Shown here one piece after another: positions 1 to 7,887 of a DNA stretch of 13,863 bases. The position numbers and the translations under genes were made by a program. Source of the DNA: Pseudomonadota bacterium (lineage in GTDB: Bacteria > Desulfobacterota > Desulfovibrionia > Desulfovibrionales > Desulfovibrionaceae); NCBI GenBank assembly GCA_023450535.1, contig JAEXGX010000124.1:1-13863 (forward strand), in the 5' to 3' direction. The notes under the pieces are model-generated. The model saw only the letters and a list, made by a program, of their open reading frames with translations, was not told the origin of the DNA and ran no database searches. Position 1 is the first letter of the stretch; each line of letters starts with the position of its first letter.

Positions 1-557
1 GTCATGACGTGCAAGGAAAGATGCCCGGCAATTTCAGTATAAGTCAGATATCGGGGGAGCGCATGGGAAGGAGAATCTTCCATGAACGCGACAAGCAGGC
101 GGCAAACCCGGATAGGAGCAGTTACAAGACAGTTGTTTGCAGAATGCGCCAAGGCTTTTTGCAGGTTGTTCGTCAGCGAGCGCACTAACAGCCCCAGAAG
201 GGGCGGTTCGTTCATATGCTCCAAAAACTTGTCGCGCTCGATCAAAATAAGACGGCAGCCGGTTTTTGCCCGCATGACCAAAGACTCGTTGAACAGGCGA
301 AAGCTATGGAACGAATAAGAAATTCCACAGGCTTCCGCCACATACGGGAAAAAGTTGAGCACCTGACCGGGCTTGAAATAGATGAAAGAATAGCTTTCAC
401 CTTCCGGCGTCATGGCCGTAAGCGCGACATAGCCTTCCACAAGGTAATAGACGCCATCGGCAAGCAATTTTGCGCCGCGCCGCACGAAAACCTCTTTTCC
501 TATTTGGTGAAAAAGCTCCTGGCATTCCACCGGCGGAGGAATATCAAATTTCTGCAT
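1..557 (-). CDS. CRP/FNR-family transcriptional regulator, partial (C-terminus beyond left edge)
   Basis: The minus strand is open from an ATG at 557 to the window edge, 185 codons with no stop. An in-frame TGA lies one codon upstream (561-563), which fixes the start. The protein opens MQKFDIPPPVECQELF. Residues about 18-115 read as a cyclic-nucleotide-binding-type beta-barrel (LADGVYYLVEGYVALTAM, then YFKPGQVLNFF). A long dimerisation helix follows (about 120-145, LLVRSLTNNLQKALAHSANN), and the last residues (LTYTEIAGHLSLHVMT) match the first half of a CRP-type helix-turn-helix. The classic cAMP phosphate-binding Gly-Glu/Arg-Ser signature is not evident, so the effector is probably not cAMP. 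Five cysteines (12, 77, 101, 143, 152) do not form an FNR-like N-terminal cluster. The ribosome site is weak (GGGA about 10 nt upstream). The gene it controls is not visible. Family assignment is confident; the ligand is unknown. Confidence 0.82.
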   Translation of the reverse strand, partial: MQKFDIPPPVECQELFHQIGKEVFVRRGAKLLADGVYYLVEGYVALTAMTPEGESYSFIYFKPGQVLNFFPYVAEACGISYSFHSFRLFNESLVMRAKTGCRLILIERDKFLEHMNEPPLLGLLVRSLTNNLQKALAHSANNCLVTAPIRVCRLLVAFMEDSPSHALPRYLTYTEIAGHLSLHVM

Positions 558-606
558 ACGTCATCATCCCGGAGTATTGAGAGCATCTGATATTGAATTA
601 CTTTAG

Positions 607-638
607 GGAGTCCCCAGAACCAGGAAATGTGGGACTCC
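607..638. repeat. 8-bp inverted repeat in the leader of the CRP/FNR-type gene
   Basis: GGAGTCCC (607-614) and GGGACTCC (631-638) are perfect inverted arms separated by 16 nt. They lie 50-81 nt upstream of the regulator start, so on the minus strand they fall in its promoter/5' leader. No T-run follows on either strand, so this is not an intrinsic terminator. It could be an operator for autoregulation or a leader hairpin. Confidence 0.5.
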
Positions 639-1120
639 TCTCTGCTCCCTTTATCTGTAAGGCATTTCACGCCAACCGCTAAAGACATCGCCCCCTCTTG
701 AATTCTGAAAGTAGCCGCAATTTACTTGCGAATAGTCACGACTGGTGGAGTGCAGGATCGGACAGCAACGCAGGCTCCGGCAAAAACATGAAAGATGCGG
801 GCCAGAACATAGCGCCTCAGCATGCATAATTTCAACATTGCGTTACGCTACACTTTCCCTTTTCCATGACGGAGCATCTTGCTCCTGAAACCATCACAAG
901 ACGACGCGAATTCTACCTGCAGACACTTTAGTAAACTTGATATTCCGCAAAACAGCCGGATCAATTCAATTTATTAATCTCAAGCGGCTCTGGATATGTT
1001 CCAGCAAAGACTGGGCCATATAAAAAATACTGCTTTTATTTCAATAAAAATATGAAATAGCACTGTGCGTTCAGCCATACAGAAGAGAATAAATATGTGC
1101 GAGGTATCGTACATTGATAA
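639..1120. other. Non-coding AT-richer region, no gene recognised
   Basis: No reading frame on either strand here resembles a protein; the few open frames are short and low in information. The stretch is visibly richer in A and T than the neighbouring genes. I looked for tRNA-like cloverleaves, FNR boxes (TTGAT-N4-ATCAA), HcpR/CRP-type palindromes and transposon ends and saw no convincing example. It lies between the leader of the CRP/FNR gene and the terminator of the cimA operon, and probably carries the regulator's promoter. No clear -35/-10 pair could be chosen. Confidence 0.4.
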
Positions 1121-1174
1121 CAAAAAATCCCTGCGCTTGCGGTCATCGGAAAGATGCCTGCAAGCGCAGGGGAT
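1121..1174 (-). terminator. Rho-independent terminator of the acpS-cimA block
   Basis: A 12-bp perfect stem is formed by CCCTGCGCTTGC (1129-1140) and GCAAGCGCAGGG (1160-1171), with a 19-nt loop that holds a further small CATC/GATG stem. On the minus strand the second arm is followed almost at once by six T residues (complement of 1122-1127), the classical intrinsic terminator layout. It lies about 115 nt past the cimA stop. On the plus strand only a displaced TTTTT (1181-1185) is present, so termination is best supported for minus-strand transcripts. Confidence 0.87.
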
Positions 1175-1188
1175 AAAGGCTTTTTCAA

Positions 1189-1277
1189 CGAGAGCAATTC
1201 AATATTGAAATTGCGCAGCTTTGCGGCGGAGCCTCGTTACTCTCGACTCCGAGAGCAATTCCAAAGTGAATTGCTCT
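1189..1277. repeat. Short interspersed repeat cluster with hairpins (CGAGAGCAATTC)
   Basis: The 12-mer CGAGAGCAATTC occurs twice in direct orientation (1189-1200 and 1250-1261). Its inner part recurs inverted as GAATTGCTCT (1268-1277). The second copy makes a perfect 10-bp hairpin (1252-1261 with 1268-1277, 6-nt loop). The first copy makes a related AT-rich hairpin (GCAATT 1194-1199 with AATTGC 1209-1214). A separate stem CTCTCG/CGAGAG (1240-1245 with 1250-1255) overlaps the 10-bp hairpin and would exclude it. All lie between the cimA stop and its terminator, so they would be in the 3' untranslated RNA. Function is unknown; mRNA 3'-end stabilisation or a dispersed genomic repeat are both possible. 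Confidence 0.6.
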
Positions 1278-1286
1278 AAAAATATG

Positions 1287-2906
1287 CTATTCTGCTCCGT
1301 GCGAGGCCCATTCGTCGCGGTACAGCTTGTACACCACGGAATCTGCCAGCGCCTGCCAGCTTGCTTCGATAATGTCGTAGGAAACGCCGACCGTTACCCA
1401 GGCACCTTCACTGTCCGCGCTCTCGATCAGCACACGGGTAACGGCGGCCGTGCCCGTGGCGTCCTCTCCTTCACCGTCCGAACTTGCTGTCAGCACACGC
1501 ACCTTAAAATCACGCAGACGCATTTCTGCAAGGCGGGGATAAAACGGCAACAGTGCCTTGCGCAGGGCATTATCCAGCGCATTGACCGGCCCCTGCCCGG
1601 TGGCCGCAGTGTGTTCGACCACGCCTTCAACTTCCACCATCACCGTGGCCTCGGCCAGCGGCGCGCCTGAATTGTCCTTGGTTTCCAGCACACGCAACTT
1701 GTGCAGCCGGAAGAACTCGCGCACTCCGCGCCGGGCGAGCTTGCGCAACAACAGAAGTTCCACGCTGGCCTCGGCCGCAGCGTAGTCATAGCCCTGACTG
1801 GCCTTCTTCTTCAGCTCGTTGAACAGGCCCTTGACCACCGGTTCGTCCTTGTCGAGATGAAAGCCGAAACGCCGGGCCAGAGAAACGATATTGCTACGGC
1901 CTCCCAGTTCGGTGATCAGAATGCGCTGGCCGTTGCCCACGCTCTCCGGCCTGATGTGCTCGTACAGCGTGGAATCACGGTTGACCGCGCTGACGTGCAC
2001 CCCACCCTTGTGCGCAAAGGCCGACCTCCCCACAAAGGGCTGACGGCTGAACGGGGTCATGTTTGCCACTTCCGAAACATAGCGGGAAGCGGCGGTCAAT
2101 TGGGTCAGTGAGCTTTCGGGCAGGCAGTGCAGCCCCATCTTGAGTTCCAGCACAGGGATAACGGAGCAGAGGTTGGCGTTGCCGCAACGCTCGCCCACAC
2201 CGTTCATGGTGCCCTGAATATGCCGCGCCCCGGAGCGCACAGCGGCTAAGGTATTGGCCACGCCCAGTTCGCAGTCGTTATGGGCGTGAATGCCCACAAC
2301 TGCGTCCGGCAATTCGCGGACGACTTCCGCCGTAATGGCGGCGATCTCTTCCGGCAGATTGCCGCCGTTGGTGTCGCACAGCACCAGGGCGGCCGCCCCC
2401 GCTTCGCGGGCGCGTTTCAACGCAGCCAAAGTATAGTCCCGGTTCTCCTTCCAGCCATCGAAAAAATGCTCGGCGTCGAAAAAAACCTCTTCTGCGCGGG
2501 AACGTAAAAAAGCCACAGAATCCCGAATGATGTCGAGATTACGCGCAGGGTCAAGGCGCAACGCGTCTTTGGCATGGCGTTCGCTGGACTTGCCGAAGAT
2601 GGTCAGCGCCCTTGCCCCGCAGGAAAGGAGCGCCATGAGCGTGGGATCGTTCTCCGCCGCATGCGACGGGTGATGCGTACTGCCAAAGGCCGCGACCTTT
2701 GCCTTTTTCAGCTCATAGGCCGCGATCTCGTGGAAAAACTCACTGTCCACGGGGTTTGCTCCGGGCCAGCCGCCCTCGATATAGTCCATGCCCAGCTCGT
2801 CCAGGCGCAGGGCAATCTTGACTTTGTCCGGCGTGGTGAGCTGCATGTCCTCGCACTGCGCTCCATCGCGCAGAGTGGTATCGTAGAGCGCGTATTCCCT
2901 GCTCAT
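1287..2906 (-). CDS. cimA: (R)-citramalate synthase
   Basis: The 539-residue protein belongs to the 2-isopropylmalate/homocitrate/citramalate synthase family and best fits CimA, which condenses pyruvate with acetyl-CoA to citramalate. This opens a threonine-independent route to 2-oxobutyrate and isoleucine. Visible motifs are DTTLRDG (9-15, metal and substrate site), GGWPGANP (45-52), LCDTNGGN (176-183), the metal-binding HAHND (207-211) and the family signature around QGTMNGVGERCGNANL (231-246). A C-terminal region of about 405-535 corresponds to the LeuA-type regulatory dimerisation domain, so feedback inhibition, probably by isoleucine, is expected. The ATG at 2906 is preceded by GAGGGG at good spacing, and the gene begins 12 bp after the aspartokinase stop, so the two are co-transcribed. 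The opening residues and the roughly 540-aa length separate it from LeuA; substrate specificity is inferred. Confidence 0.88.
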   Translation of the reverse strand: MSREYALYDTTLRDGAQCEDMQLTTPDKVKIALRLDELGMDYIEGGWPGANPVDSEFFHEIAAYELKKAKVAAFGSTHHPSHAAENDPTLMALLSCGARALTIFGKSSERHAKDALRLDPARNLDIIRDSVAFLRSRAEEVFFDAEHFFDGWKENRDYTLAALKRAREAGAAALVLCDTNGGNLPEEIAAITAEVVRELPDAVVGIHAHNDCELGVANTLAAVRSGARHIQGTMNGVGERCGNANLCSVIPVLELKMGLHCLPESSLTQLTAASRYVSEVANMTPFSRQPFVGRSAFAHKGGVHVSAVNRDSTLYEHIRPESVGNGQRILITELGGRSNIVSLARRFGFHLDKDEPVVKGLFNELKKKASQGYDYAAAEASVELLLLRKLARRGVREFFRLHKLRVLETKDNSGAPLAEATVMVEVEGVVEHTAATGQGPVNALDNALRKALLPFYPRLAEMRLRDFKVRVLTASSDGEGEDATGTAAVTRVLIESADSEGAWVTVGVSYDIIEASWQALADSVVYKLYRDEWASHGAE

Positions 2907-2918
2907 GGCGTCCCCTCG

Positions 2919-4151
2919 TTATTGCTCTTCCACGGAGGAGAGGCGGAGGTTGAATTCCCTGTGCAGGGTCTGCACTGCCTTTTCCACCTCTCGCTCGTCG
3001 ATAAGGCAGGAAATCTTGATTTCGGAAGTGCTGATCATGTTGATATTGATGTCAGCCTGATGCAGAGCGGCGAAAGCCCGGGCGGCAACGCCGCTGTGAT
3101 TGCGCATGCCGACCCCGATGACCGACACCTTGGCCACGTTCAGATCGGTCTCCACACATTCCCCGCCAATGGCATGGCGCACCTCTTCCACAATGGCCTC
3201 GGCGCGCTTCACATCCTTGCGGGACACGGTAAAGGTCATGTCGGTGATGCCTTCACGGCTGGCTTTCTGGACGATCATGTCCACCAGTACGCCGTTTTCA
3301 GCCAGCGGCACAAAAATCGCGGCAGAAATACCGGGTTTGTCGGGAATGCCGCACAAGGTCACGCGGGCCTGGTCCTTGTCATACGCAATGCCCGAAACGA
3401 GCACCGACTCCATCATGTCATCCTCCTGTGTGACCAGCGTGCCGGGGTCGCTGCTGAACGTGGAGCGAACCCGCACGGGAACCTTGTATTTCTTGGCGAA
3501 TTCCACGGAGCGGATTTGCAGAACCTTTGCCCCCATGGAAGACATTTCCAGCATTTCATCGTAGCTGATGCGCTCGATCTTGCGGGCCTCCTCGCACAGG
3601 CGCGGGTCAGTAGTGTATACCCCGTCCACGTCGGTGAAAATATGGCATTCCACACTGCCCAGCGCGGCGGCCACTGCCACCGCCGAGGTATCGGAACCGC
3701 CCCGGCCCAACGTAGTCAGGCGGCCTTCCGCCGTGCAGCCCTGAAACCCGGCCATTACCAGCACGTCATATTTTTCCATCTCGCGCCGAAGCATGGCAGA
3801 GTCAATGGACTGGATGCGCGCACTGCCGAAATCACCATCCGTCAGCACGGGCATCTGAAATCCCAACAAAGAACGTGCCTTGATGCCGTCGTCCTGCAAC
3901 AGCATGGAAAACAGCGCCACGGATTCCTGTTCGCCCGTGGTCAGCAGCACGTCCATTTCAGCCGGATCCGGTTCGTCCGACCATTGGTGGGCCATTTCCA
4001 GCAAGGCGTTCGTCCGGCCCGAGCGCGCGGAAAGCACGACGACGAGCTTGTAGCCCTCGGCCAAAGCCTCCCGTACCTTGCCACGTACCTTTTTCATGCA
4101 TTCCAGATCGGCGACGGAGCTGCCGCCGAATTTCTGCACCAGAATCCGCAT
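2919..4151 (-). CDS. lysC: Aspartokinase (monofunctional, ACT-regulated)
   Basis: The 410-residue enzyme phosphorylates aspartate to 4-aspartyl phosphate, the first step to lysine, threonine, methionine and diaminopimelate. The kinase domain shows KFGGSS (7-12), TTGEQ (71-75), GRGGSDTSA (149-157) and TDVDGVYTTDPR (173-184), all conserved in aspartokinases. Residues of about 262-410 hold two ACT domains (GIPDKPGISAAIF, then VIGVGMRNHSGVAARAF), typical of allosteric inhibition by lysine and/or threonine. There is no homoserine dehydrogenase fusion. The start at 4151 has a GGGGA about 8-10 nt upstream. Placement directly before cimA joins aspartate-family synthesis with the citramalate route to isoleucine. 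The usual internal start that gives a small beta subunit in Bacillus-type LysC was not tested. Confidence 0.93.
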   Translation of the reverse strand: MRILVQKFGGSSVADLECMKKVRGKVREALAEGYKLVVVLSARSGRTNALLEMAHQWSDEPDPAEMDVLLTTGEQESVALFSMLLQDDGIKARSLLGFQMPVLTDGDFGSARIQSIDSAMLRREMEKYDVLVMAGFQGCTAEGRLTTLGRGGSDTSAVAVAAALGSVECHIFTDVDGVYTTDPRLCEEARKIERISYDEMLEMSSMGAKVLQIRSVEFAKKYKVPVRVRSTFSSDPGTLVTQEDDMMESVLVSGIAYDKDQARVTLCGIPDKPGISAAIFVPLAENGVLVDMIVQKASREGITDMTFTVSRKDVKRAEAIVEEVRHAIGGECVETDLNVAKVSVIGVGMRNHSGVAARAFAALHQADININMISTSEIKISCLIDEREVEKAVQTLHREFNLRLSSVEEQ

Positions 4152-4202
4152 GTCGTTTGATCCCCGCTAAACTTCCTCCCTGAAGGGAAGACAGGATAAG
4201 AC

Positions 4203-4790
4203 TCATGCCTCGCACACGGCGAAGCGCGATGACAGCAAGGGCTGCAAGGCTTCCAGCAGGGCCGCCCCCGCTGCGCCGTGCGCCGTTATCACCGCTAACC
4301 GCTTCATTTCGCACGACTGCCCCGGAATGTCCAGATTTTCCGCACAGCCATCGCCACAAGCATCACCAGACACAGGGTGCAGTCCGATTTCCAGCCTGTC
4401 TTCTTCCCAGAGCGCAGGAGCGAGATATTCCGGCCATTCCAGCACCAGCAGAGCGCCATCGTCCATAGAGTCTTCCATGTCTTCCGGCAACTCTCCCAGC
4501 GCCTCCGCACCGTTGTCGCCCAGACGGTACAAGTCGGCATGCAGCAGCGCCGGGCGAGTAGGGTAGATATTGCATAAAGTGAAGCTGGGACTGGCCACCT
4601 CGGCGTCTTCCCCACCTGGCAGGGCCGCCACAAGGCCGCGTGTCAGGGTGGTTTTGCCGCTACCCAACGTGCCGCGCAGATACAGGGCGCGGATTTTTTC
4701 CCAGGGCGTTCCCTTGGCTCCGCTCAGCTTCCCGCCGATAATCCGGCCCAGGATTTCCGTTTCTTCGGCATTGTCCAGCAACCAGGCCAT
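4203..4790 (-). CDS. tsaE: tRNA threonylcarbamoyladenosine biosynthesis ATPase TsaE
   Basis: TsaE (YjeE) is the ATPase partner of TsaB/TsaD in forming t6A at position 37 of ANN-decoding tRNAs, in the cytoplasm. The 195-aa product carries a Walker A loop GTLGSGKTT (40-48), the switch-like SPSFTL (67-72), HADLYRL (84-90) and the Walker B-like LVLEWPEYL (115-123), in the family order. At 195 residues it is about 40 longer than compact homologues. The extra C-terminal stretch after about 150 (AVITAHGAAGAALLEALQ) has no motif I can name. The ATG at 4790 follows GGAG at 8-nt spacing. It sits 56 bp after nnr and 51 bp before lysC in one transcription direction. Confidence 0.9.
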   Translation of the reverse strand: MAWLLDNAEETEILGRIIGGKLSGAKGTPWEKIRALYLRGTLGSGKTTLTRGLVAALPGGEDAEVASPSFTLCNIYPTRPALLHADLYRLGDNGAEALGELPEDMEDSMDDGALLVLEWPEYLAPALWEEDRLEIGLHPVSGDACGDGCAENLDIPGQSCEMKRLAVITAHGAAGAALLEALQPLLSSRFAVCEA

Positions 4791-4846
4791 ATGATGAACT
4801 CCGTAAGGTTAATGATAGTCCAGGGAAACGGTTTCGCTCCCTACGT

Positions 4847-6499
4847 TCAGGCCCGCAATTCGTAGGCCGGGCATAATATCTCCACGCCCTCGCCAGAGCG
4901 CGGAAGCTTCATCCCGGCCAATACGCCGGACACGGCATCCGCGATCTCGCGCGGCCCGTTGCCCCTTTCCGGCCACTGTTCCGCCAGTGCTGCCCCCGCC
5001 CTGCAATGAAGTTCCACGCCCAATGCAGCGGCCAGCGCAGCATCCAGACCAAGCGCCAGCAGTGCCCCCACAATTCCGGCCAGTACGTCGCCGGAGCCGC
5101 CTATGGCCAGTTGCGGCACAGACCACGGTGAAAGACAGACCGGCCCGCCCGCCGCGCCGCTCAATGTACCCTCCCCTTTAAGCACCCAACCGGCCGGAGC
5201 CAGCGCCAGCAGCCGGGCATGCGCGGCGAAGCGATCCGCCTGTACTTCTCCGGCCGTCATGCCCAGTAGGGTAGCCGCTTCGCCGGGGTGCGGAGTCAAT
5301 ACATCGCGCGCGGACAGAAAGCCGAGCAGTTCCGGTTCTGCCGCCAGAGCAAACAGGGCGTCGGCATCCAGCACCACAGGGGGACGCCCCGGAATTTCCA
5401 GCAATGCCCGCAAAAATTCCTCCGCGCCGTTGTTCCGCCCCATGCCGGGACCGACCACCACAGCTCCCCGTACGCGGCAGGCGGCAAGAGCTTCGCACAA
5501 CGCGCTCATTTGCCCGGCATGCCATTCCCTTCCACCCTGCCCGGCGGGCAGGGAATGCGTGACAGCCTCGGGCAGCCCCGCACGAATGGCAGGCAAGGCC
5601 CCTTCCGGAGCGGCCACGGCCAACAGCCCGGCCCCGGCGCGCAACGCGCCCAACGCAGCCAGGCGCGGCGCTCCGGTCATATCCGCAGAACCGCCCACAA
5701 CCAGCACGCGCCCGGCTTCGCCCTTGTGCCGGGGACCACTCCGAGGACAATTCCGGGGCGACTCCTCTCTGGAATATTCCGCCTTTCCCTTCCACATGAC
5801 AAAAGATGCGGGAACGTCTTCCATACCCCGAAGCGGTATGCCGATGGGCCGCACCAGCAGATCCCCCGTGAACTCCCGTGCACCAGGAACAAGCAGCCCG
5901 GGTTTGGCGGCCTGAAAAGTCACTGTAGCGTGAGCGCGCACGGCTTCAGGGCGGGGAAATCCGTTCAACCCATCCAGACCGGACGGAATATCGAGGGAAA
6001 AAAGCAGAACGGCGCGGCGCAAAGAATTGACGCTCCGCACAAGGTTCAGCTCCCGCGTCCGCAGTTCGCCATGAAAACCGGTGCCCAGCAGACCATCCAC
6101 AATGATGTCGGGGGCAAAAGAGGATACTGTGGAAGACAGATCTCCCGATTCGGGCAGAGGCCGGAACGGTACGCCCAGTTTGCGCGCCAGACGTGCAAAA
6201 CGTCCGGCGGCCCCGCGCATGCGCCCGGGAGCGCGCGCATACAGCACCAGGGGCAACGCGCCAGCATCCAGAAAATGCCGGGCCATGCAGGCCGCGTCGC
6301 CGCCGTTGTTTCCGCTCCCCATGAGCAACAGCACGCGTGCGCCACGCAAGGGCATCCCCCGCGCGTCAAGAAGATCGCGCAACACAGACAGCGCCTCACG
6401 GGCCGCATTTTCCATCAGCACATCTTCCGGCAAGCCCCATTCCATGGCCAGCGCATCCCAACGAGCCATTTCCGCCGGAGCGGGTACGGCTGCAAACAT
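4847..6499 (-). CDS. nnr: Bifunctional NAD(P)H-hydrate epimerase / ADP-dependent NAD(P)H-hydrate dehydratase
   Basis: This metabolite-repair enzyme restores hydrated NADH/NADPH: the N-terminal half epimerises R- and S-NAD(P)HX, and the C-terminal half dehydrates the S form using ADP. In 550 residues the epimerase domain (about 1-225) shows GSGNNGGD (61-68), VDGLLGTGF (134-142) and DIPSGLDG (170-177). The ribokinase-fold dehydratase domain (about 255-545) shows KGEAGRVLVVGGS (259-271), VLDADAL (376-382), LTPHPGEA (401-408) and GGSGDVLAG (467-475). The last has Ser where GGTGDVLAG is more usual, a mild substitution. The start at 6499 has a strong AAGGAGG ribosome site overlapping the end of acpS (15 bp gap), indicating translational linkage. 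The residue 240-258 linker is polar and probably flexible. Confidence 0.93.
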   Translation of the reverse strand: MFAAVPAPAEMARWDALAMEWGLPEDVLMENAAREALSVLRDLLDARGMPLRGARVLLLMGSGNNGGDAACMARHFLDAGALPLVLYARAPGRMRGAAGRFARLARKLGVPFRPLPESGDLSSTVSSFAPDIIVDGLLGTGFHGELRTRELNLVRSVNSLRRAVLLFSLDIPSGLDGLNGFPRPEAVRAHATVTFQAAKPGLLVPGAREFTGDLLVRPIGIPLRGMEDVPASFVMWKGKAEYSREESPRNCPRSGPRHKGEAGRVLVVGGSADMTGAPRLAALGALRAGAGLLAVAAPEGALPAIRAGLPEAVTHSLPAGQGGREWHAGQMSALCEALAACRVRGAVVVGPGMGRNNGAEEFLRALLEIPGRPPVVLDADALFALAAEPELLGFLSARDVLTPHPGEAATLLGMTAGEVQADRFAAHARLLALAPAGWVLKGEGTLSGAAGGPVCLSPWSVPQLAIGGSGDVLAGIVGALLALGLDAALAAALGVELHCRAGAALAEQWPERGNGPREIADAVSGVLAGMKLPRSGEGVEILCPAYELRA

Positions 6500-6514
6500 G
6501 ACAAACCTCCTTGC

Positions 6515-6895
6515 TCAGCCCTCCAACACCACCACTGCCCCCGCGACATCGCGCTCATGGCTCAGAGAAAGGTGCATGGATTTCACGCCCAGCGCTTGGG
6601 CCCGGCGCGCCGCCGCTCCGGAAAGACGCAGTTCAGGCCGCCCCGAAGGTTGGCGCAGCACCTCCACATCCAGCATGGAGATACCCTCGGCAAAGCCGGT
6701 TCCCAACGCCTTCACCGCCGCTTCCTTGGCGGCGAAGCGCCCGGCGACGTACGCAACGCGGGCTCCCGGCGCTTCGGGCAAAAGCTCCAGTTCCGCCCCG
6801 CTCAGCACCCGGCGGCAAAAATGCTCACCGAAACGTTCAAGACTCTTCCTTATGCGGGGAAGAGAGGCCAGATCCATACCCAAACCAAGAATCAT
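6515..6895 (-). CDS. acpS: Holo-[acyl-carrier-protein] synthase
   Basis: AcpS moves the 4'-phosphopantetheine arm from CoA onto a serine of apo-ACP, activating it for fatty-acid synthesis. The 126-aa length is normal. Asp8 in GLGMDLASLPRI and Glu58 in RFAAKEAAVKAL match the magnesium-binding pair of the family, and the C-terminal SLSHERDVAGAVVV is the conserved closing strand. The ATG at 6895 has GGAG 6 nt upstream. A second ATG at 6899 is out of frame. An 80-bp gap separates it from the upstream permease gene. It contains a lone TTGACT on the minus strand (complement of 6954-6959) but no good -10, so a separate promoter is only possible. Confidence 0.93.
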   Translation of the reverse strand: MILGLGMDLASLPRIRKSLERFGEHFCRRVLSGAELELLPEAPGARVAYVAGRFAAKEAAVKALGTGFAEGISMLDVEVLRQPSGRPELRLSGAAARRAQALGVKSMHLSLSHERDVAGAVVVLEG

Positions 6896-6975
6896 ACATG
6901 CTCCGGATACCTTTCAGAAAAGAATGGTTCAGCTTGCGGGTGGAAAAAAGGGAAGTCAAGTTTTTCGGGCTGCTG

Positions 6976-7887
6976 TCACGAACCTGTTTCTTTCCCTTCC
7001 GCGGCCAGTTTCCGTGCCGTACGGCTGCTCCGCAGGCTGCTCCAGGTCTGAAGCGCCACGGACAGGATAATCAGCCCCAGCCCGCCGTAAAACGCCGCGT
7101 TCAGCTCCTGCGCTTCGCCGAGAAAAAGCATGGCGATGACAATGCTGTATACAGGTTCAAGGTTGTAGGTAAGGTTCATGGTAAAGGCGGAAATGCCGCG
7201 TAGCGCCTGAATTTGCAACACATACAGAAAAACTGTGCAAAACAGGGCCAGAAAAAACAGTTTAACCGTGTCCCCGCCGGAAGGGAAGACAAGAGGATAG
7301 CCCGTGAACGCAAGATAGACGGGTAAGAGCAGGCTGATGCCCGCAGCTCCGCCCAGCATTTCGTACAGCAGCGTCGTCAGAGTATCGCGCCCGGCACTGA
7401 CACGCTTATTGCACACCGTAAACAGAGCGGCCAGCGCCGCTCCCAGCACGCCCACGGCAATACCCAGGCGATAACGCGCGTCAAAATGGAAAATCAGCCC
7501 CACACCGGCGATGGTGATCAGGCTGAACAGCATCTCCCGCGCGGAAATCCGCCGCCGGTAAAACAGCGGTTCAAACAGTGCCGTAAAAAATCCCACCGTG
7601 GAAAAACAGACCACGCCGATAGACACATTAGACGCCTTGATACTGCCGTAAAAACAAACCCAGTGCAGAGCGAGCAGCAGCCCCGCTCCGCCCGCCGCCC
7701 ATGCGTCACGCAAGGCGGTTTTCTTCAGCCTGCCGCTGAAACGAAGAAAGACAAACAACATGAGCGCGGTAAGCAACAGACGATACCAGACAAGCAGCCC
7801 TTCATTCAACGTGATGAGCTTGCCGAACACACCAGTGAATCCGGCCAGAAGAACGGAAAGATGCAGTTTGAAAAAAGCGTTGTTCAT
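6976..7887 (-). CDS. EamA/DMT-superfamily inner-membrane permease
   Basis: The protein is very hydrophobic, with about ten predicted membrane helices in two similar halves, the pattern of the EamA branch of the drug/metabolite transporter superfamily. Supporting stretches are LHWVCFYGSIKASNVSIGVV and the second-half NLTYNLEPVYSIVIAMLFLGE, which is a typical DMT helix-9/10 signature. The frame opens at 7935, but that start has no ribosome site and would add a polar 16-residue leader. The ATG at 7887 (MNNAFFKLHLSVLLAG) gives 303 aa, the usual family size, though only GGGG close to the ATG supports it. Such permeases export amino acids or other small metabolites; the substrate cannot be read. 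It is first in the minus-strand block and may be co-transcribed with acpS. Confidence 0.85.
   Translation of the reverse strand: MNNAFFKLHLSVLLAGFTGVFGKLITLNEGLLVWYRLLLTALMLFVFLRFSGRLKKTALRDAWAAGGAGLLLALHWVCFYGSIKASNVSIGVVCFSTVGFFTALFEPLFYRRRISAREMLFSLITIAGVGLIFHFDARYRLGIAVGVLGAALAALFTVCNKRVSAGRDTLTTLLYEMLGGAAGISLLLPVYLAFTGYPLVFPSGGDTVKLFFLALFCTVFLYVLQIQALRGISAFTMNLTYNLEPVYSIVIAMLFLGEAQELNAAFYGGLGLIILSVALQTWSSLRSSRTARKLAAEGKETGS

Noticed and set aside
82..590. Plus-strand small frames at 82-318 and 216-590
   Set aside because: They are antisense to the partial CRP/FNR-type gene, whose minus-strand translation is clearly protein-like.
500..688. Minus-strand 62-codon frame upstream of the regulator
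   Set aside because: It overlaps the regulator start in another frame, spans the inverted repeat, and has no recognisable sequence.
1240..1277. Overlapping hairpins as a riboswitch or attenuator for cimA
   Set aside because: They lie downstream of the cimA stop on its own strand, not in a leader, so they cannot attenuate cimA; kept only as repeats.
2574..4160. Long plus-strand open frame of 528 codons
   Set aside because: It is antisense to cimA and lysC, whose minus-strand proteins have clear conserved motifs. The plus-strand translation is His/Gly/Arg-rich and matches no family, which is typical of shadow frames in GC-rich DNA.
5288..7051. Plus-strand open frame of 587 codons, plus a second frame at 6081-7070
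   Set aside because: They run opposite nnr, acpS and the permease, and their translations are low-complexity, rich in Arg, Pro, Ser and Gly. No ribosome site or motif was seen.
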